Of a DNA stretch of 64,000 bases, positions 1 to 11,574 are shown piece after piece. The DNA is taken from contig JAURVB010014830.1 of assembly GCA_033002965.1 (NCBI GenBank), positions 84,299-148,298 on the forward strand, given 5' to 3'. This stretch comes from Piper betle (lineage: Eukaryota; Streptophyta; Magnoliopsida; Piperales; Piperaceae). Position 1 is the first letter of the stretch; every line of letters starts with the position of its first letter. The position numbers and the translations under genes were made by a program. The notes beneath the pieces were generated by a model. That model searched no databases. It was not told where the DNA came from and saw only the letters and a list, made by a program, of their open reading frames with translations.

Positions 1-742
1 TCCTCAGTAGTGCCCTTCAGAGTGTTCACGTGGAGTATATGATGTTTTCTTTCATATGAGAGTTTGCTCTCATAGCCAGTTTGTTATAGTTATTTTATTT
101 TCGGACCAGTAACGCTTGTTACTGACGTTTTTCTTATATATATGTAGGTGATAATCACGAGTTGGAGGAGCCAGCTTGGACGGAGGAGCAATGAGGTCTT
201 GTACACACACACATGTTAGATTTCTGAATGTTTGATATTGTATTATTATGTTATTATATTGTGAATGACATGATTAAATGTTTGAGCATGATGATATGAT
301 GTGAATGAAATGCTAAGACACGATAACAGAATGCAAAATATGATCAGAGTTGAGCAGCGGATGCGTAGTGGGTTGAGTTCAGAATGAATACGTTATAAAT
401 GAGATTCTGTGTGATTGTTAATGCATGCCGATATATTTGTATATATATTATTTTGACAGGGTGGGCCCATAATTACACTTTTAGGGGAGACTCTGTCAGT
501 TTTACTTCGAAATTTTCATCGATTTTGCTCGTAATTGTGTTGGTGTGAAAATTTGTTACATGTCATCCATGTAGTATCCTATTAGGGTTTTATGCATTCA
601 TACATACATATAGCATGTTAGATCTTCATCTTAAGACGCCGAGATTGGATCTGCACGAGTTAGGTTCGGGTTAGCCGACCTAACCGGGGCCTGTAAAATG
701 CTGGTTTGGTTCACGAGCGTGAACCGGATTTGGGGTGTTACA
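1..742 (+). mobile_element. 3' end of an LTR (family C')
   Basis: The segment ends in the LTR-like terminus ...GGGGTGTTACA and is followed directly by the interior of another element's LTR, with no tRNA-Met primer site, so it is a 3' LTR or a solo LTR whose left part lies outside the window. It shares blocks with the LTR at 6165-8313 (the GAGAGTTTGCTCTC block, the CAGTAAC/GTTACTG palindrome, the CTTTTAGGGGA block) but is clearly diverged from it. It resembles the minus-strand LTR at 60081-61926. The expected target duplication on its right would be CTACG (743-747); the left copy is off-window. No coding sequence was seen. Confidence 0.8.
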
Positions 743-1105
743 CTACGCATCCGGAACCCGCAACTTCTACCTGCGCATGCTGCTCGGTAGAACGTCCCGG
801 CTGCGCCTGACCCGTCACGCACCTGGAACCCGCACCACGCTCGGTACACGGTAGCGGTGCTCGATACTCGTTATCGATCATGTCCGCTACCCAACTGCTA
901 TCGGTACTGTCCGATATCTCGCCCGGTACAGCAACTCGCCCGATAGACCCCATGCACCACGATGCACTTCACACTAACACGGAAATATGCTCGGTAGGTT
1001 GTTCAACACTCGGATAGCACCGGCCACCCGACTTGGACGCGGGAATGCTAGGAACAACCGCCAAACCCTAGCTCTCGACCGTCCCACGAGCTAAACCCCG
1101 TTACA
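743..1105 (-). repeat. 3' LTR remnant of element B
   Basis: Matches 5802-6164 almost base for base and ends ...CCCCGTTACA, so on the minus strand the LTR begins TGTAACGGGG. Its other end lies left of the C' insertion and outside the window. Confidence 0.85.
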
Positions 1106-1125
1106 GTCTCCCCCACCAATGAGAC
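1106..1125 (-). other. Polypurine tract of element B
   Basis: On the minus strand a purine-rich run with GGTGGGGGAGAC directly precedes the LTR start TGTAACGGGG, the usual position for plus-strand priming. Confidence 0.7.
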
Positions 1126-2581
1126 CCGATGTCCTCATCGGAGGTTTGAGTCCTGCCCTGCCTCTTGACCCATCTCACGCATAGGTTTCCTTCCTGTTCC
1201 CACTTGAATCACTCCGTCTGCCCCTTCGAAGCCCCCAGGTTGACGTACCTCTGCTTCAAAAGTCCTTACTACATCTTATTCGCCGGTGGTAGTAGAAACC
1301 CATACAGACAGCTATTCAAACCGGACTGACCAAATCCCCTTGGAAAACACACAAAGGAACCCGTACCTTCACTTTGTACACCAGATTTTCTCCCAAAATC
1401 TGGGCGTGAGCGTCAGCATCACTTGCTCTCCACGCGGAATGATATGCCCTCCTTGCCAGGTCCGCATTTCTCCTCATTCAGCCCGTTGCACCATACATGG
1501 TCCACAACGTCGGAGAACTAAGCCTCATTAGCTGACCACAATGCAGATTTTCTAGCTGCACCGTGCAAGAGGTCCCAATGAACGTCTCACATACTCCTCC
1601 TGAGTAATGCATCCATATCTCAGCCTAATCTCCAGACTGAGCTTGGTTACTTGTCACCGATCCCTTGCCTTCCGCTTGTACCTCGCGTACTTCCCCATGA
1701 TTCGGCAAGCAGCCCTCAGTTGGGTAATCCTGGGCACTGCTCCGAACAGCGTACTCCGAGACTCGATAGAGTAACCTTGCTGTTGCTCCCTTCTTCTTCG
1801 GGAAACTGGACACCATGTCCATGAGATCGAGCTTCAAGATCTCAAGGTGAAGCTAGTGCTGCAGCATCCCAGTCACTAACTCTTTTCTATGCACCTTACC
1901 CTGTGGTACTCCCAATCAGGGTTTCACAAAAGCTGCGTTATCAGCATGTCGCCAACAACGATCACCCTAACTCCGGGTACACATCCAGACCCTTCTGAAT
2001 GCCCTTCCACTGGGGAATGTGGAACCTCAGCTTTTGTCTTAGCCTACCCGTAGGACTGAATAGCCGATGTCCTTACTGGCATAAACTAACGGTATCATCT
2101 AACCAACACTTGAGTCAAGCTCCGACTTGCTCTGTCAACCAAGTTTCTCGTTATCACGATCTGAAGCTGCTAACCCTCTCTCCATGGGTCTTGAAGAAGG
2201 CGTAAGCTCCATTGTCCTCCTGACAATGAACTCAGACCAACGAGTAAACCCGCCACAGTTGGACAATGTACTCCTGGCTAGCCCCTGCTGCCTTCCACCA
2301 TCCCGGCTTATGTCTGAAGTGCGTCACTACTCCAACGGTTGCCTGGAACCCGGCCGTTCCAGAATTGGCTCCGATGATCACAGCTCTTATCACACCAAAA
2401 AGCTGTAAGGTATGGCACCGACCAAACCTATTCAAAGATGACCCTACATGGCGCAATCCATGTACGAACTTCCCGTAATTGGCCAAACTCCTAGGAAGTT
2501 CTTCCTTCCAGTCACCCCTGTTGGCGTCCACTCGGCAATGGAATCCGCCTGATTCCTCACTCGCACCTTACTCGGCCAATT
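1126..2581 (-). other. Degenerate interior of element B
   Basis: No frame stays open for long and I recognise no catalytic motif. By position this should hold the remains of pol between protease and the 3' LTR. Both strands show only short open frames that overlap each other. A profile search on all frames would be needed to name anything here. Confidence 0.5.
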
Positions 2582-4578
2582 CTAGGGAAGCTCAACTCCC
2601 CTAATCACGAACTTCACACGGCTCTTCACACAGAGAATGCTCCTTGAGCCCTGCATCGGGTTGACCCTCGTGATCCACCCATCACTTCCCGACGTCAGGT
2701 CCAACTCCAAGGAACTGGGTACTTCTTCCACACGGTCACCTCCTGTAACCCATGGTGCATGACGGCTGAATTTTCCCCCATCCAGGAACCACATCTGGAT
2801 CTGTGTGAGTTCGTCCGGCACCACACTCTAGTGCGCCGGCGCTGGTACCCTCCCTGGCACCAACTCGATCTGGTGAACGATCGTCCTCTCGGGAGACCCC
2901 ATTGGCAACTCGGTAGACTCAGCATCTACCAGCAAATCCGGTACCCTCACCACCTGGTCCGGTTGGATCATCACCACTCCTGCAAGGCCAGTCAAGTCCC
3001 CCGTGCACTCTCGAGTCACCTGCATTGCCGACAGATGCTCCTCCCTGACAGTGCTGCACTTGACCCCGGAAGATCCTCTCTGCCCACGAACAAAACATGC
3101 ACCCGCTTCATTCGCGATCAGAATACCTTCCAGCTGTGGGAACACTCCCACTCCAGCAGAACGCATGAAAGGATTCCCGAGTATCAGATCAAAATCATCG
3201 AGTTCGATGACCATCAAATCAACTCGCCCTTCATACTCCCCCAAGCAGATTCCGACATTTCTGGCTATACCTTGCACCTGTCTTGCCTGTGAGTTCACCG
3301 CCTTCACCTTGCTGGTCACGATCCCAGTCTTCAACCCTAGTTCCAACGCCATCCCATTGGAAACAAAGTTGTGCGTAGCACCTGTGTCTACTAAGGCTGA
3401 AACTGCTCTCCTGTTCACTACACATGGAACGTATATCAGGCCAGCTCCTTCTGAAACTGAGCGTTCAGCTCGCAACGCCCCGAGTATCTGAAGGGTAGAT
3501 GCTCGGGCAAGAGGCTCCTCCTCTTGGTCCTGGTCTGCATCCGCCACCAAGGCATTCACCTTGCCTCGGTTCGGACACTACTTTTGCCCGATGCGGACCC
3601 CCACACAGAAAGCACCCGGATGCTGGAACACCCGGCCCACGATCCCTGCTGCCCGACGCACCGTCAGAGCCCCTCTTTGGCCGGAAAGACCTCCTGCCCT
3701 CACGTTGGTTGTCTCGACCGCCCTTGGTCATTTTGCCCTGGGTATCCTCCTTGACACCCGATCGCGGTTGCAAGTCCACCAAGGCGTCGGCTGCCACCAA
3801 AGCCGCAGGCAAATCGCCAACTTTCTGCCGCCTCAACTCCACCTGAGCCCAAGGCTGCAAACCAGAGATAAAGTTAAATAACTTATCTTCCTCCGACATG
3901 TTTCTGATGTCGAGGAGACACGAGCTAAACTCCTTGACATACTCCCGCACTGTTCCGGACTGTCTCAAATTCTTGAGTCTGTCCCTTGCCACCCAGGTAG
4001 TGTTAGATGGCAAGAACTGCTCCCGAAGCTCCTCTTTTAAGGAATTCCAGGTCTCCATTCGGGGTCGACCAGCACTCCGATCCTCCTCGGTGCGAGTACG
4101 ATACCACAACTTGGCATCCCCCGATAGAAACATGCTGGCCAAAGAAACCTGGCGCTCTTCGGGTATGTTCGCAGCAACGAAGTACTCTTCCATGTCCCAG
4201 ATGAAGTTCTCTAGGTCCTTGGCTGACCTAGCTCCCTCCAACTTCTTTGGCTCCGGCACCTTGAGCCTTCCTGGAACCGAGCTTTCTTCGGCTGCACGGT
4301 CAACCAAACCTGGTTGAGGATATCTGGCGACAACCTGCTTTAACAGAACAACGTCAGTGTGTAAAGCCTCTATGATTATCCCGGAACTCCTCCAACAGTC
4401 CCGCCGTTGCTTCATCCTTGCTACGGCTGGTCCCGGGTATGTCGCTCACCCGAGAACCCAAGTCCTTTATCCCTTCCGTTAAGGACTATAGCTGCTCGAA
4501 GATGGTTCGCCCATCACCGCTATTGGTTGGACCGCCCACCAGCACCTCCAGCCGTCTCACGCGCTCCTGTGTGTCCAT
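2582..4578 (-). pseudogene. gag-protease pseudogene of element B
   Basis: Reading begins at an ATG at 4578 (MDTQERVRRLEVLVGG), meets a stop about 26 codons later, and is open again in 4415-3465. That part is a retrotransposon Gag: the helical capsid-like stretch contains WNSLKEELREQFLP and VREYVKEFSS, followed by a basic region and a partial zinc knuckle (CFLCGGPHRAKV) that lacks its last cysteine. Reading then shifts frame to 3559-2828, which carries a retropepsin-like aspartic protease with ALVDTGATHNFVS and the later hydrophobic DLILGNPFM, both typical of Ty3/gypsy PR. Beyond 2828 only scraps follow (VVPDELTQ, the spot where RT should begin). The frameshift and stops make it non-functional; the domain order gag then PR fits a gypsy polyprotein. 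Confidence 0.85.
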
Positions 4579-4671
4579 CTCTTGGTACCTCCTTGCTGGA
4601 AAAAATGTGGAGACTTTCCTCTGAAAGTAGAGTCGTGCCTCGCAAAGCCTTCGGCTCTCACCGAACTCCGA

Positions 4672-4682
4672 GCTCTGATACC
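4672..4682 (-). other. tRNA-Met primer binding site of element B
   Basis: Minus strand reads GGTATCAGAGC two to three bases inside the 5' LTR. This is the core of the TGGTATCAGAGC site complementary to the 3' end of initiator tRNA-Met that most plant gypsy elements use. Confidence 0.8.
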
Positions 4683-4684
4683 TC

Positions 4685-6164
4685 TGTCACAGGGTCACCT
4701 TAGGGTTTAAATTTTTCGCCCCTAATCACCTGTGCGGCGTGTTTCCCTCCCTGGAAACACCAGCCAACACCACCTCCGCACCCCAACGTGCTGTGGTGCA
4801 CAGCGGTCTCGGACCGCACGCCTGCAAGTATCGCACGCACCCAGTCCCGGTACCGCGCCCAGCTACCAACGCTTGCGTACCGTGACCAGGTTACCAGCCC
4901 CTGTACCAAACACACACCGATCACCAAGTCACAAGTGATTACACGCCCCACGTACCGAGTACTCTGCTCGGTGCCCCTAGACCATGGAATCACTGGTCTA
5001 GACCACGGTGCACAAACATGACGCATACATCACACCAATTACAGGATAAATCCCAACCTCTATTCCACTAGTATGAATACAGGATATACAAGCAATCCCT
5101 ACTCTAGACTACTTGCTGGTCGTGGACATGCAAACCCCACGACCGTGCCTCTCGACCCTCACTCGACAGGACTTCACCCAACCCTCGGTTCACCGCGCAG
5201 GGTTGCCGAACAACTGTGCGAGCCTTGACCCTAAAGGCAGACGTCGACTACCCGGTAGTCCCCCTTGAAGTTCCAGACCGCTCCACGGCCTGACTGCAGT
5301 AACCCCAAGGCGTCCCCTTGCCCGGCCAAGTTTCTCCCCTCCACTGAGATCACTCACACACCCTTCACATGTTGTTCTCCTCTTGTCTGATCTCTACACA
5401 AGGATGGCACCTCCTTATATAGACATCCCGGCCTTAGTGTGACACCTCATCAGCTTGCATCCTCACCATCGAAGTCTTGATCAACGGCTCCCATACTCCA
5501 AGCCTTGTCATCGACCTCTTGGTGTTCCGGCAGAATTACCAGAAAGACCCACCCTTGGGTGTGGCGCAAATGCCTCATCAACTTCCTGGATGTGGCACGG
5601 TCGCCTGGCTCGACCCAGCGACCCCAATACCGAACCCTGGTCCGTCTGCTCCACAGCACCCATGCGCGTGCACGATAACCCCTACCGCTCCTTGGCTCGG
5701 TTACGCGCACACCTGCGCACCCGTGACTACCACATGTTGCACGGTAGCACACGGCCCTGGCGCCTAGCACGCTCGGTCAGCAGTGCTCGGTCACTCGCAC
5801 CCTACGCATCCGGAACCCGCAACTTCCACCCGCACATGCTGCTCGGTAGAACGTCCCGGCTGCGCCTGACCCGTCACGCACCTGGAACCCGCACCACGCT
5901 CGGAACACAGTAGCGGTGCTCGGTACTCGTTACCGATCATGTCCGCTACCCAACTGCTATCGGTACTGCCCGATATCTCGCCCGGTACAGCAACTCGCCC
6001 GATAGACCCCATGCACCACAATGCACTTCACACTAACACGAAAATATGCTCGGTAGGTTGTTCAATACTCGGATAGCACCGGCCACCCAACTTGGACGCG
6101 GGAATGCTAGGGACAACCGCCAAACCCTAGCTCTCGACCGTCCCACGAGCTAAACCCCGTAACA
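4685..6164 (-). repeat. 5' LTR of element B
   Basis: On the plus strand it runs from TGTCACAGGG to CCCCGTAACA (1480 bp), giving TG...CA ends. It is adjacent to the primer site on the left. The last 363 bp duplicate 743-1105. It is GC-rich for this window. The open frames across 5450-5913 are on both strands, follow base composition and have no match I know. Confidence 0.85.
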
Positions 6165-8313
6165 CCGACCGCCATCGAGGCCGGCCGCAGCCCCGATCGG
6201 TGCACGCCGCCACCGCCGCCCCTTTTCGACGCCGCCGTGGCTACCCTATTTGACACCACCATTGGACCAAGCTCGTCGAGCTGGTGCCGATAGTCCCCCT
6301 GATTGCCCCGTCCCGAATCATCGCCAGAAAACCGTCGGAATCTGTCGAAAACCGCCGACACTTGATGAAAAACTGTCGGAACCGCCGGAAAATTGGATTC
6401 GTGGGAAATTCGCCGGATCATCCGCCGAACGCAGCTGGTCCAATCTGATCGGACTTCGGACGCCGCTAGGTGCCGAATTCGAGTTTCGAGCCACGAAACG
6501 GAAACCCTAGCCGTCGCCAATTTTCGACGACGCGAGGTATAATTTATTTTAACTTAATTGTTTGAAAGTATTGATTATTAGAATTGCATTCTAGGATTGG
6601 TGAATTGTGTGTTATAATAATATATATAAATGTAGATTTGATTAAGGATAAAATATGAAATTTATTTGATTGAGTAGTGTTAAAAATGGAGGCTAAGAAA
6701 CTAATTAGGGTAACTAGGTAATGATCATGATCTAATGCAAACTAGCCTAAGTAGACTTGCTAGAATTGATATAGGTTGATGTGTGTTGATTGATGCGTGA
6801 TTGTGTTGATTGTGTGTGTATGTAATAGGATGTGTGATTCATCATGCGGGCATTAGTTTTAGCTTGATTGTGTAGGTACTGTGTAGGAGCTCACCGCCTA
6901 GGCGCGTGGACCCGTTTGGAGCTTCTACCTGGTCCGTTTAGGACTTGTTCTCTGTTTTACGCTATTCTACTGTGTATTTGATTTATTACGTCCAAGACGT
7001 GTTAAGTGACGTTTTATCGGATCCCACTTAACTCGGGCCATTTAGCCAACAATTTTTCGGATTAATAACCCTCGAGGATGAGATCCCTCGAGTTTGTTTT
7101 CGAACTTCAGATCCAGCTCACGTTGCCTTCGGGCCTATTGTATAAATCCCAACCCAGACCTATATATATGTATAGTTTTCGCATTTTTGTGAGAGATTGA
7201 ATGAGGAAAATCTGACTACCGTGCTACGCGAGCGGGCACGTGTGTGTCGATAGTGGGCTCTGGAATGGTGTGCGGGCCGTTTCATTCCCGAGGGATCCTG
7301 ACAACTCCACCTTTGAGTTCTTCAAACTCGGAGAAGTGTGGAGGTTCACAGGTACTGCATTGCAGTGCATGTCTAGACTTGTGGTTTCAACGGGTACTAA
7401 AGGCGACTGCCTGAGAGTGCTCGGCCTTCGTACTCAAGGCCAGGAGTAATATGGAAGGTGCAGAGGGCGGAAAGGAATGAGATTTGATGCGAGAAGCGAT
7501 AGAGAAATGGCCAAGGTATGAGAATGAGAAAGAAAGGGGGACGCTGTCGACCCGAGGGCGACGGCTCCCGTATGTGCCCTGATGAGAGTTCTTGAGGAAG
7601 TATATGGTTTTCATTCAATAGGAGAGTTTGCTCTCCTGTGCCAGATTGATATTAGTTATTTTTCGGGCCGGTAACACTCGTTACTGACGGTTTTTCTATA
7701 TATATGTAGGTGAGGAATGCGAGCAATGAAAGCTGTCGGGACTGCGGAGGAGCAGCACGGAACCGCGCACACATGTACCTGCCGCGTGTAATGTATAATG
7801 ATGGTTGTTTAATGCTGTGTGAATGATTGTTAGAATGTTTTTGTCTTGATGAATTGCCTGTTATGAAATGAACGGATAGATGTGAATGAGCAGGGAGCCT
7901 TGGAGTTCAGCCTCGGCTTAGATGAAAACAAATGAGATAATAATGGAATGCCGCGGTAGATTGTTATGTTTTGTCGTATTTTGATAAAATATTTATATAC
8001 CTTTGTTGTGGACAGGTTGGCCCTTATTGCACTTTTAGGGGAAACTCTGTCCGTTTTTACGTAGTAGTATATATTTTCTTTTGGTTTCTCATTTATTGTT
8101 TTGTCTTGCTTTTGCTTGTACATCATAGCATGCATGTAGGACCGCGTTAGAACCCAATTGTTCCCATTCATGCATTTCATGTTTGCATCTCCATCTTGAG
8201 ACGCCGAGGGCAGATCCGGGTCGGCTTAACCGAACCCAGTAGATTAGCGAACGGTTCGGTCACCGATGACATTTCCGGGTCGGTTCACGGGTGAGCCGAA
8301 ACGGGGTGTTACA
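6165..8313 (+). mobile_element. LTR of family C, 5' part cut off by element B
   Basis: The right end is ...ACGGGGTGTTACA. The sequence parallels 37494-39753 and, reversed, 40639-43459: a GC-rich stretch, the block starting GCGAGGTATAATTTATT, the CTCGAGGATGAGATCCCTCGAG-like block, and the palindrome at 7669-7686. The left part of the LTR should lie beyond element B, outside the window. No primer site follows it, so it is a 3' or solo LTR. Flanking GGGTG (8314-8318) would be its target duplication. Confidence 0.8.
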
Positions 8314-11300
8314 GGGTGGCTAGACAGCAGCAAGGGTGGCGGTGATCAGCTGCTACTGGTGGTGGCCAAGTGAGCGGGGAAGGGGAGGTGGTCAGGCAGG
8401 GAGGAATGAGGAGGAAGGAGAAGAAGGTAGGGGAAGGGATAAGGGAGGGGAGAAGAGGCTGGCTAGCGGTGTGGACAGTGAGGGGTCAACGGGTGGGTTT
8501 GGGGAAGAACAGGAGGTCAAGCTACTGAAATAGGGGAGGGACACTTTAGGTATTTTGGTGTTCAAGTGAAGGTCATTTGGACATTAGGGGGTTTAACTAA
8601 GTGTAGACCAGGAACTTGAGGGTTAAAAAATTAGTTTTTTTTTTAATTTTGGGAACTTCTCGTGGTATTTCAGAAATTTTATATTTGGTTAGGATAAGAC
8701 CAATTATGTCTAAAATGGGGTTCTAGAGGCTTTTAAAAGTTGTCTGAGGGCCTACAAGGCGTGTCAAACAAGTCATGAACAGAGTCAAAACAAAATGAAA
8801 AATAAGATAAGCTTGATATCCATTGATTGCCATAGTCTAAAAACTACCAACCTAACCAAAATCCTAACATCTTCTAACAAGATCAATGACCTAAATCTAA
8901 TTTTATGATCCAACAGGTGAAATAAAACAAACAGACACACTCTCTCTTATATAATGATAACTTAGTTTTCTACTGCATAGTTGATATCATCATATACCCG
9001 AATATATGTGAATCCTCATAGCATGTATGCACGATCGGCCTCAGCCTCGTACATGTGTTGTGAATGCTAAGCCAACCAGGAAAATTGGTTGAACGACTAG
9101 CTGGTAACTATAAAACTTTGACTAAGGTCGGAAGTTTTATATTAGATATAGACTATGATTGACTTTAAAGATATGCCCTTTTTAAATGAAAATATGAATT
9201 ATAATTATTTTATTTTTTTGTCATTTTTTTTCAAGATAATGAGACATACTCTTATTAATAGGAAGTCAAAAGTTGAGGTTCGCCGGATTCGAACTCATGA
9301 TGTTTCACAATGATTTTTTTTTTGAGAATTTGAGGTTAATGAGCTTGGCCTTATATCATGAAAGGTTTTTTTATTGTTTTTTATAAGAAATCAAGGTTAG
9401 CAGGATTTGAACCCGTGACCTTATATCATGAGGTATGTTTACTGATTGTATTCTTTTAGATTTTTCTTGTATTTTGATTAGCTGATTTTTCATACTGTTA
9501 GTATTAAACTAGTATTAAGTTCCCCTTTTATAAATAAGAGTAAATTCTATCCCCTAGAATTTCTTTTATGGCATATGACCCTAATTCGACTCTCATCATC
9601 TAATACAATCGTAGCTTAGCATTGATAGTTACCACCCGTAACTCGAGCCTAATTATTGTAAACTAATAAGCCTAATTATTTTTTCAAAAATGGTTAATTA
9701 AATTGACAATTATAAATACATTCCTACTATTATATTGGACCTTGACCCATTAGATTAGATGTGAAACTAGCTAACTAATTCGAAGATCTTAATGAAAAAT
9801 CTATGCTCTTCCCATCAATTACCTTATATAGATTTCATAGATTTTTCATTTTTTCCATTGAGACCAAGCGGAGTCTAATGAAACCTTTTCTTTTTAATAA
9901 TTAGGCTCATTTAAATTGTTTTTGGTAAAGTTTTAACATTTGCAAATACGTGTTATTACGATTATTATACTTTATTGGATCAAATATAAATGGGCTAACA
10001 TAAGAATCATAATAGAAACAAATTACAAGCTGACTAGCAAGGGATCAAGATGGCAATCTTGTGTTAATCTAAAAGTGATGAATATGACAATCTTGTAATT
10101 CCCTACGAGTACAAAATTAAATCGGAACGAGACTCAAGTGGAAACAACATCAACCCAATGATCTTGTCGTTTACATGACTGATCATACTTTTATGGCTTT
10201 CAATTCGGTTTTGTAGAATAAATGACAAATCCACAAAATAAAAATATATGACAAATTCATTTTTCCAAAGCTCCCGCTCGAACCCACTATAATAAACATG
10301 ACTAGTGTTAATATTCTTAGTGCGTCCAATGTTCATTCTTTGCCCCATGGAAAGCATGATATAATCGCCTATTAACTGCACCATATAAAACTTGAAACAA
10401 AAAATGGACTGCAGTGTATGAAAAGGTTTTGGTATAAGGCCATTTTTTATTGCAGCCCCAAAATGTTGGTTTTGCTGCATTTAGGCCAAAAGATGTAAAA
10501 ATTTCTACAATATAGTTGAAAATCACAAAATTTATATGAAAAGGTTAGTTTTCATCATCCTCATGATTGGTGGCAATGCCACCGAAAGATTCGCTCAACG
10601 CTGGAGGACATGTTGGCTCATTTAAATAAGAGAGATCATCAGAGATTTTGCTTAGATTCGATTTGCAAAAAATTGGTTGATCAAATGCTGAAAGCACGCA
10701 GGAAAGAAACATGTATTTTAATACGTTGTGAAAGATACGTTTGAGAAGTAAACTGGACATGTTTAAGTTGGTGCTATCAGCGGTCGTCACCTACTAAAAT
10801 GACGTTGCGGTGTACACAAATCGTGTAAACAATAAATACCCACCAACACATTGTTCAGGGCAATATGTTATTTCCAAATAGATTAATGGATATATAAATT
10901 GCGTATTGAAGCAGCTCTCATCTGATGAAGACAAAAGATCATTTTGTTACAGGCCTTTCCACCAATTTGGGTACAATCATGCATCCAACGTATAAAGGTT
11001 TAAGTAAAGCTACGTGTATATATTCTGGGCTATTCTGTTATACTCACCCCTTACCTACTTGAATAATTTATAGATCTTTGCCTACTCCAATAATGTACAT
11101 GTGAGATGCTTAGTTAATTTATTCTCACTCCCTCACTCCCTCCCTCCCTCGCTTCTCATTTAATTCTCAGACTTTGTTTAATGTGCGTATAACATTCACG
11201 TCTAAATATTGCAATTAATTAGTATGCCAGTGGAAAATTTCCTTCCTACAAAGTTTATGTATTAAACGTCATTCAATCTAAAGAAAAGTTGAAGGGGTTT

Positions 11301-11382
11301 ACTCAAATGTTTTTTTCAATGAAAGAAACTTGTGTGACTATTAGTGAGTCAACATCTTAAACTAACACAATTTATATATTCT
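8314..11382. other. Non-coding region between LTR and GT61 gene
   Basis: 8314-8540 is G-rich with a short open frame (8336-8533) of low complexity that I do not regard as a gene. From about 8620 the sequence is AT-rich with poly(T) runs. 9270-9420 carries two tRNA B-box-like words (see findings). Minus-strand open frames at 10103-10790 have no recognisable domain and no supporting context. A CT-rich stretch lies at 11128-11160. Confidence 0.6.
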
Positions 11383-11389
11383 TATATAA
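11383..11389 (+). promoter_or_regulatory. Candidate TATA box of the GT61 gene
   Basis: TATATAA lies about 190 bp upstream of the chosen start codon, which would leave a 5' leader of roughly 160 nt. Other AT-rich words nearby could serve instead; position is the only support. Confidence 0.4.
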
Positions 11390-11574
11390 GCGAAAAACAA
11401 CATTTGCACCAATTTTTGTCTAACTTGAAATACCCTGATCAGGCCGGCAGTCTTTAAACTTTGAACAGTTAAGACGTTCTACCAGTATAAGATGGAAGAG
11501 GAGAGTGTTAGCAATTCGTGCAAAACAATTTAAGAGATTCGCACGTCGCCAATATTTCTGGTGCTAGTCTCTCA

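Larger units (their letters stand above)
743..6164 (-). mobile_element. Ty3/gypsy retrotransposon, minus strand, decayed (element B)
   Basis: Two copies of one LTR bound the element: 743-1105 (3' LTR, only its terminal part in window) and 4685-6164 (5' LTR). They match over about 360 bp with roughly 14 differences by eye (about 96 % identity). A polypurine tract, a tRNA-Met primer site and gag-protease remnants read on the minus strand. The interior is only about 3.6 kb and I cannot recognise clear RT, RNase H or integrase, so pol is deleted or decayed beyond recognition by eye. The element lies inside a family C LTR that resumes at 6165, and was itself invaded by the C' element ending at 742. 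Confidence 0.85.

Noticed and set aside
5450..5913. Overlapping long frames in the 5' LTR of element B
   Set aside because: They run on both strands through LTR sequence, and the part duplicated at 743-1105 is equally non-coding.
10103..10790. Minus-strand open frames upstream of the GT61 gene
   Set aside because: Composition is that of AT-rich intergenic DNA, with no known motif, splice pattern or neighbouring support.
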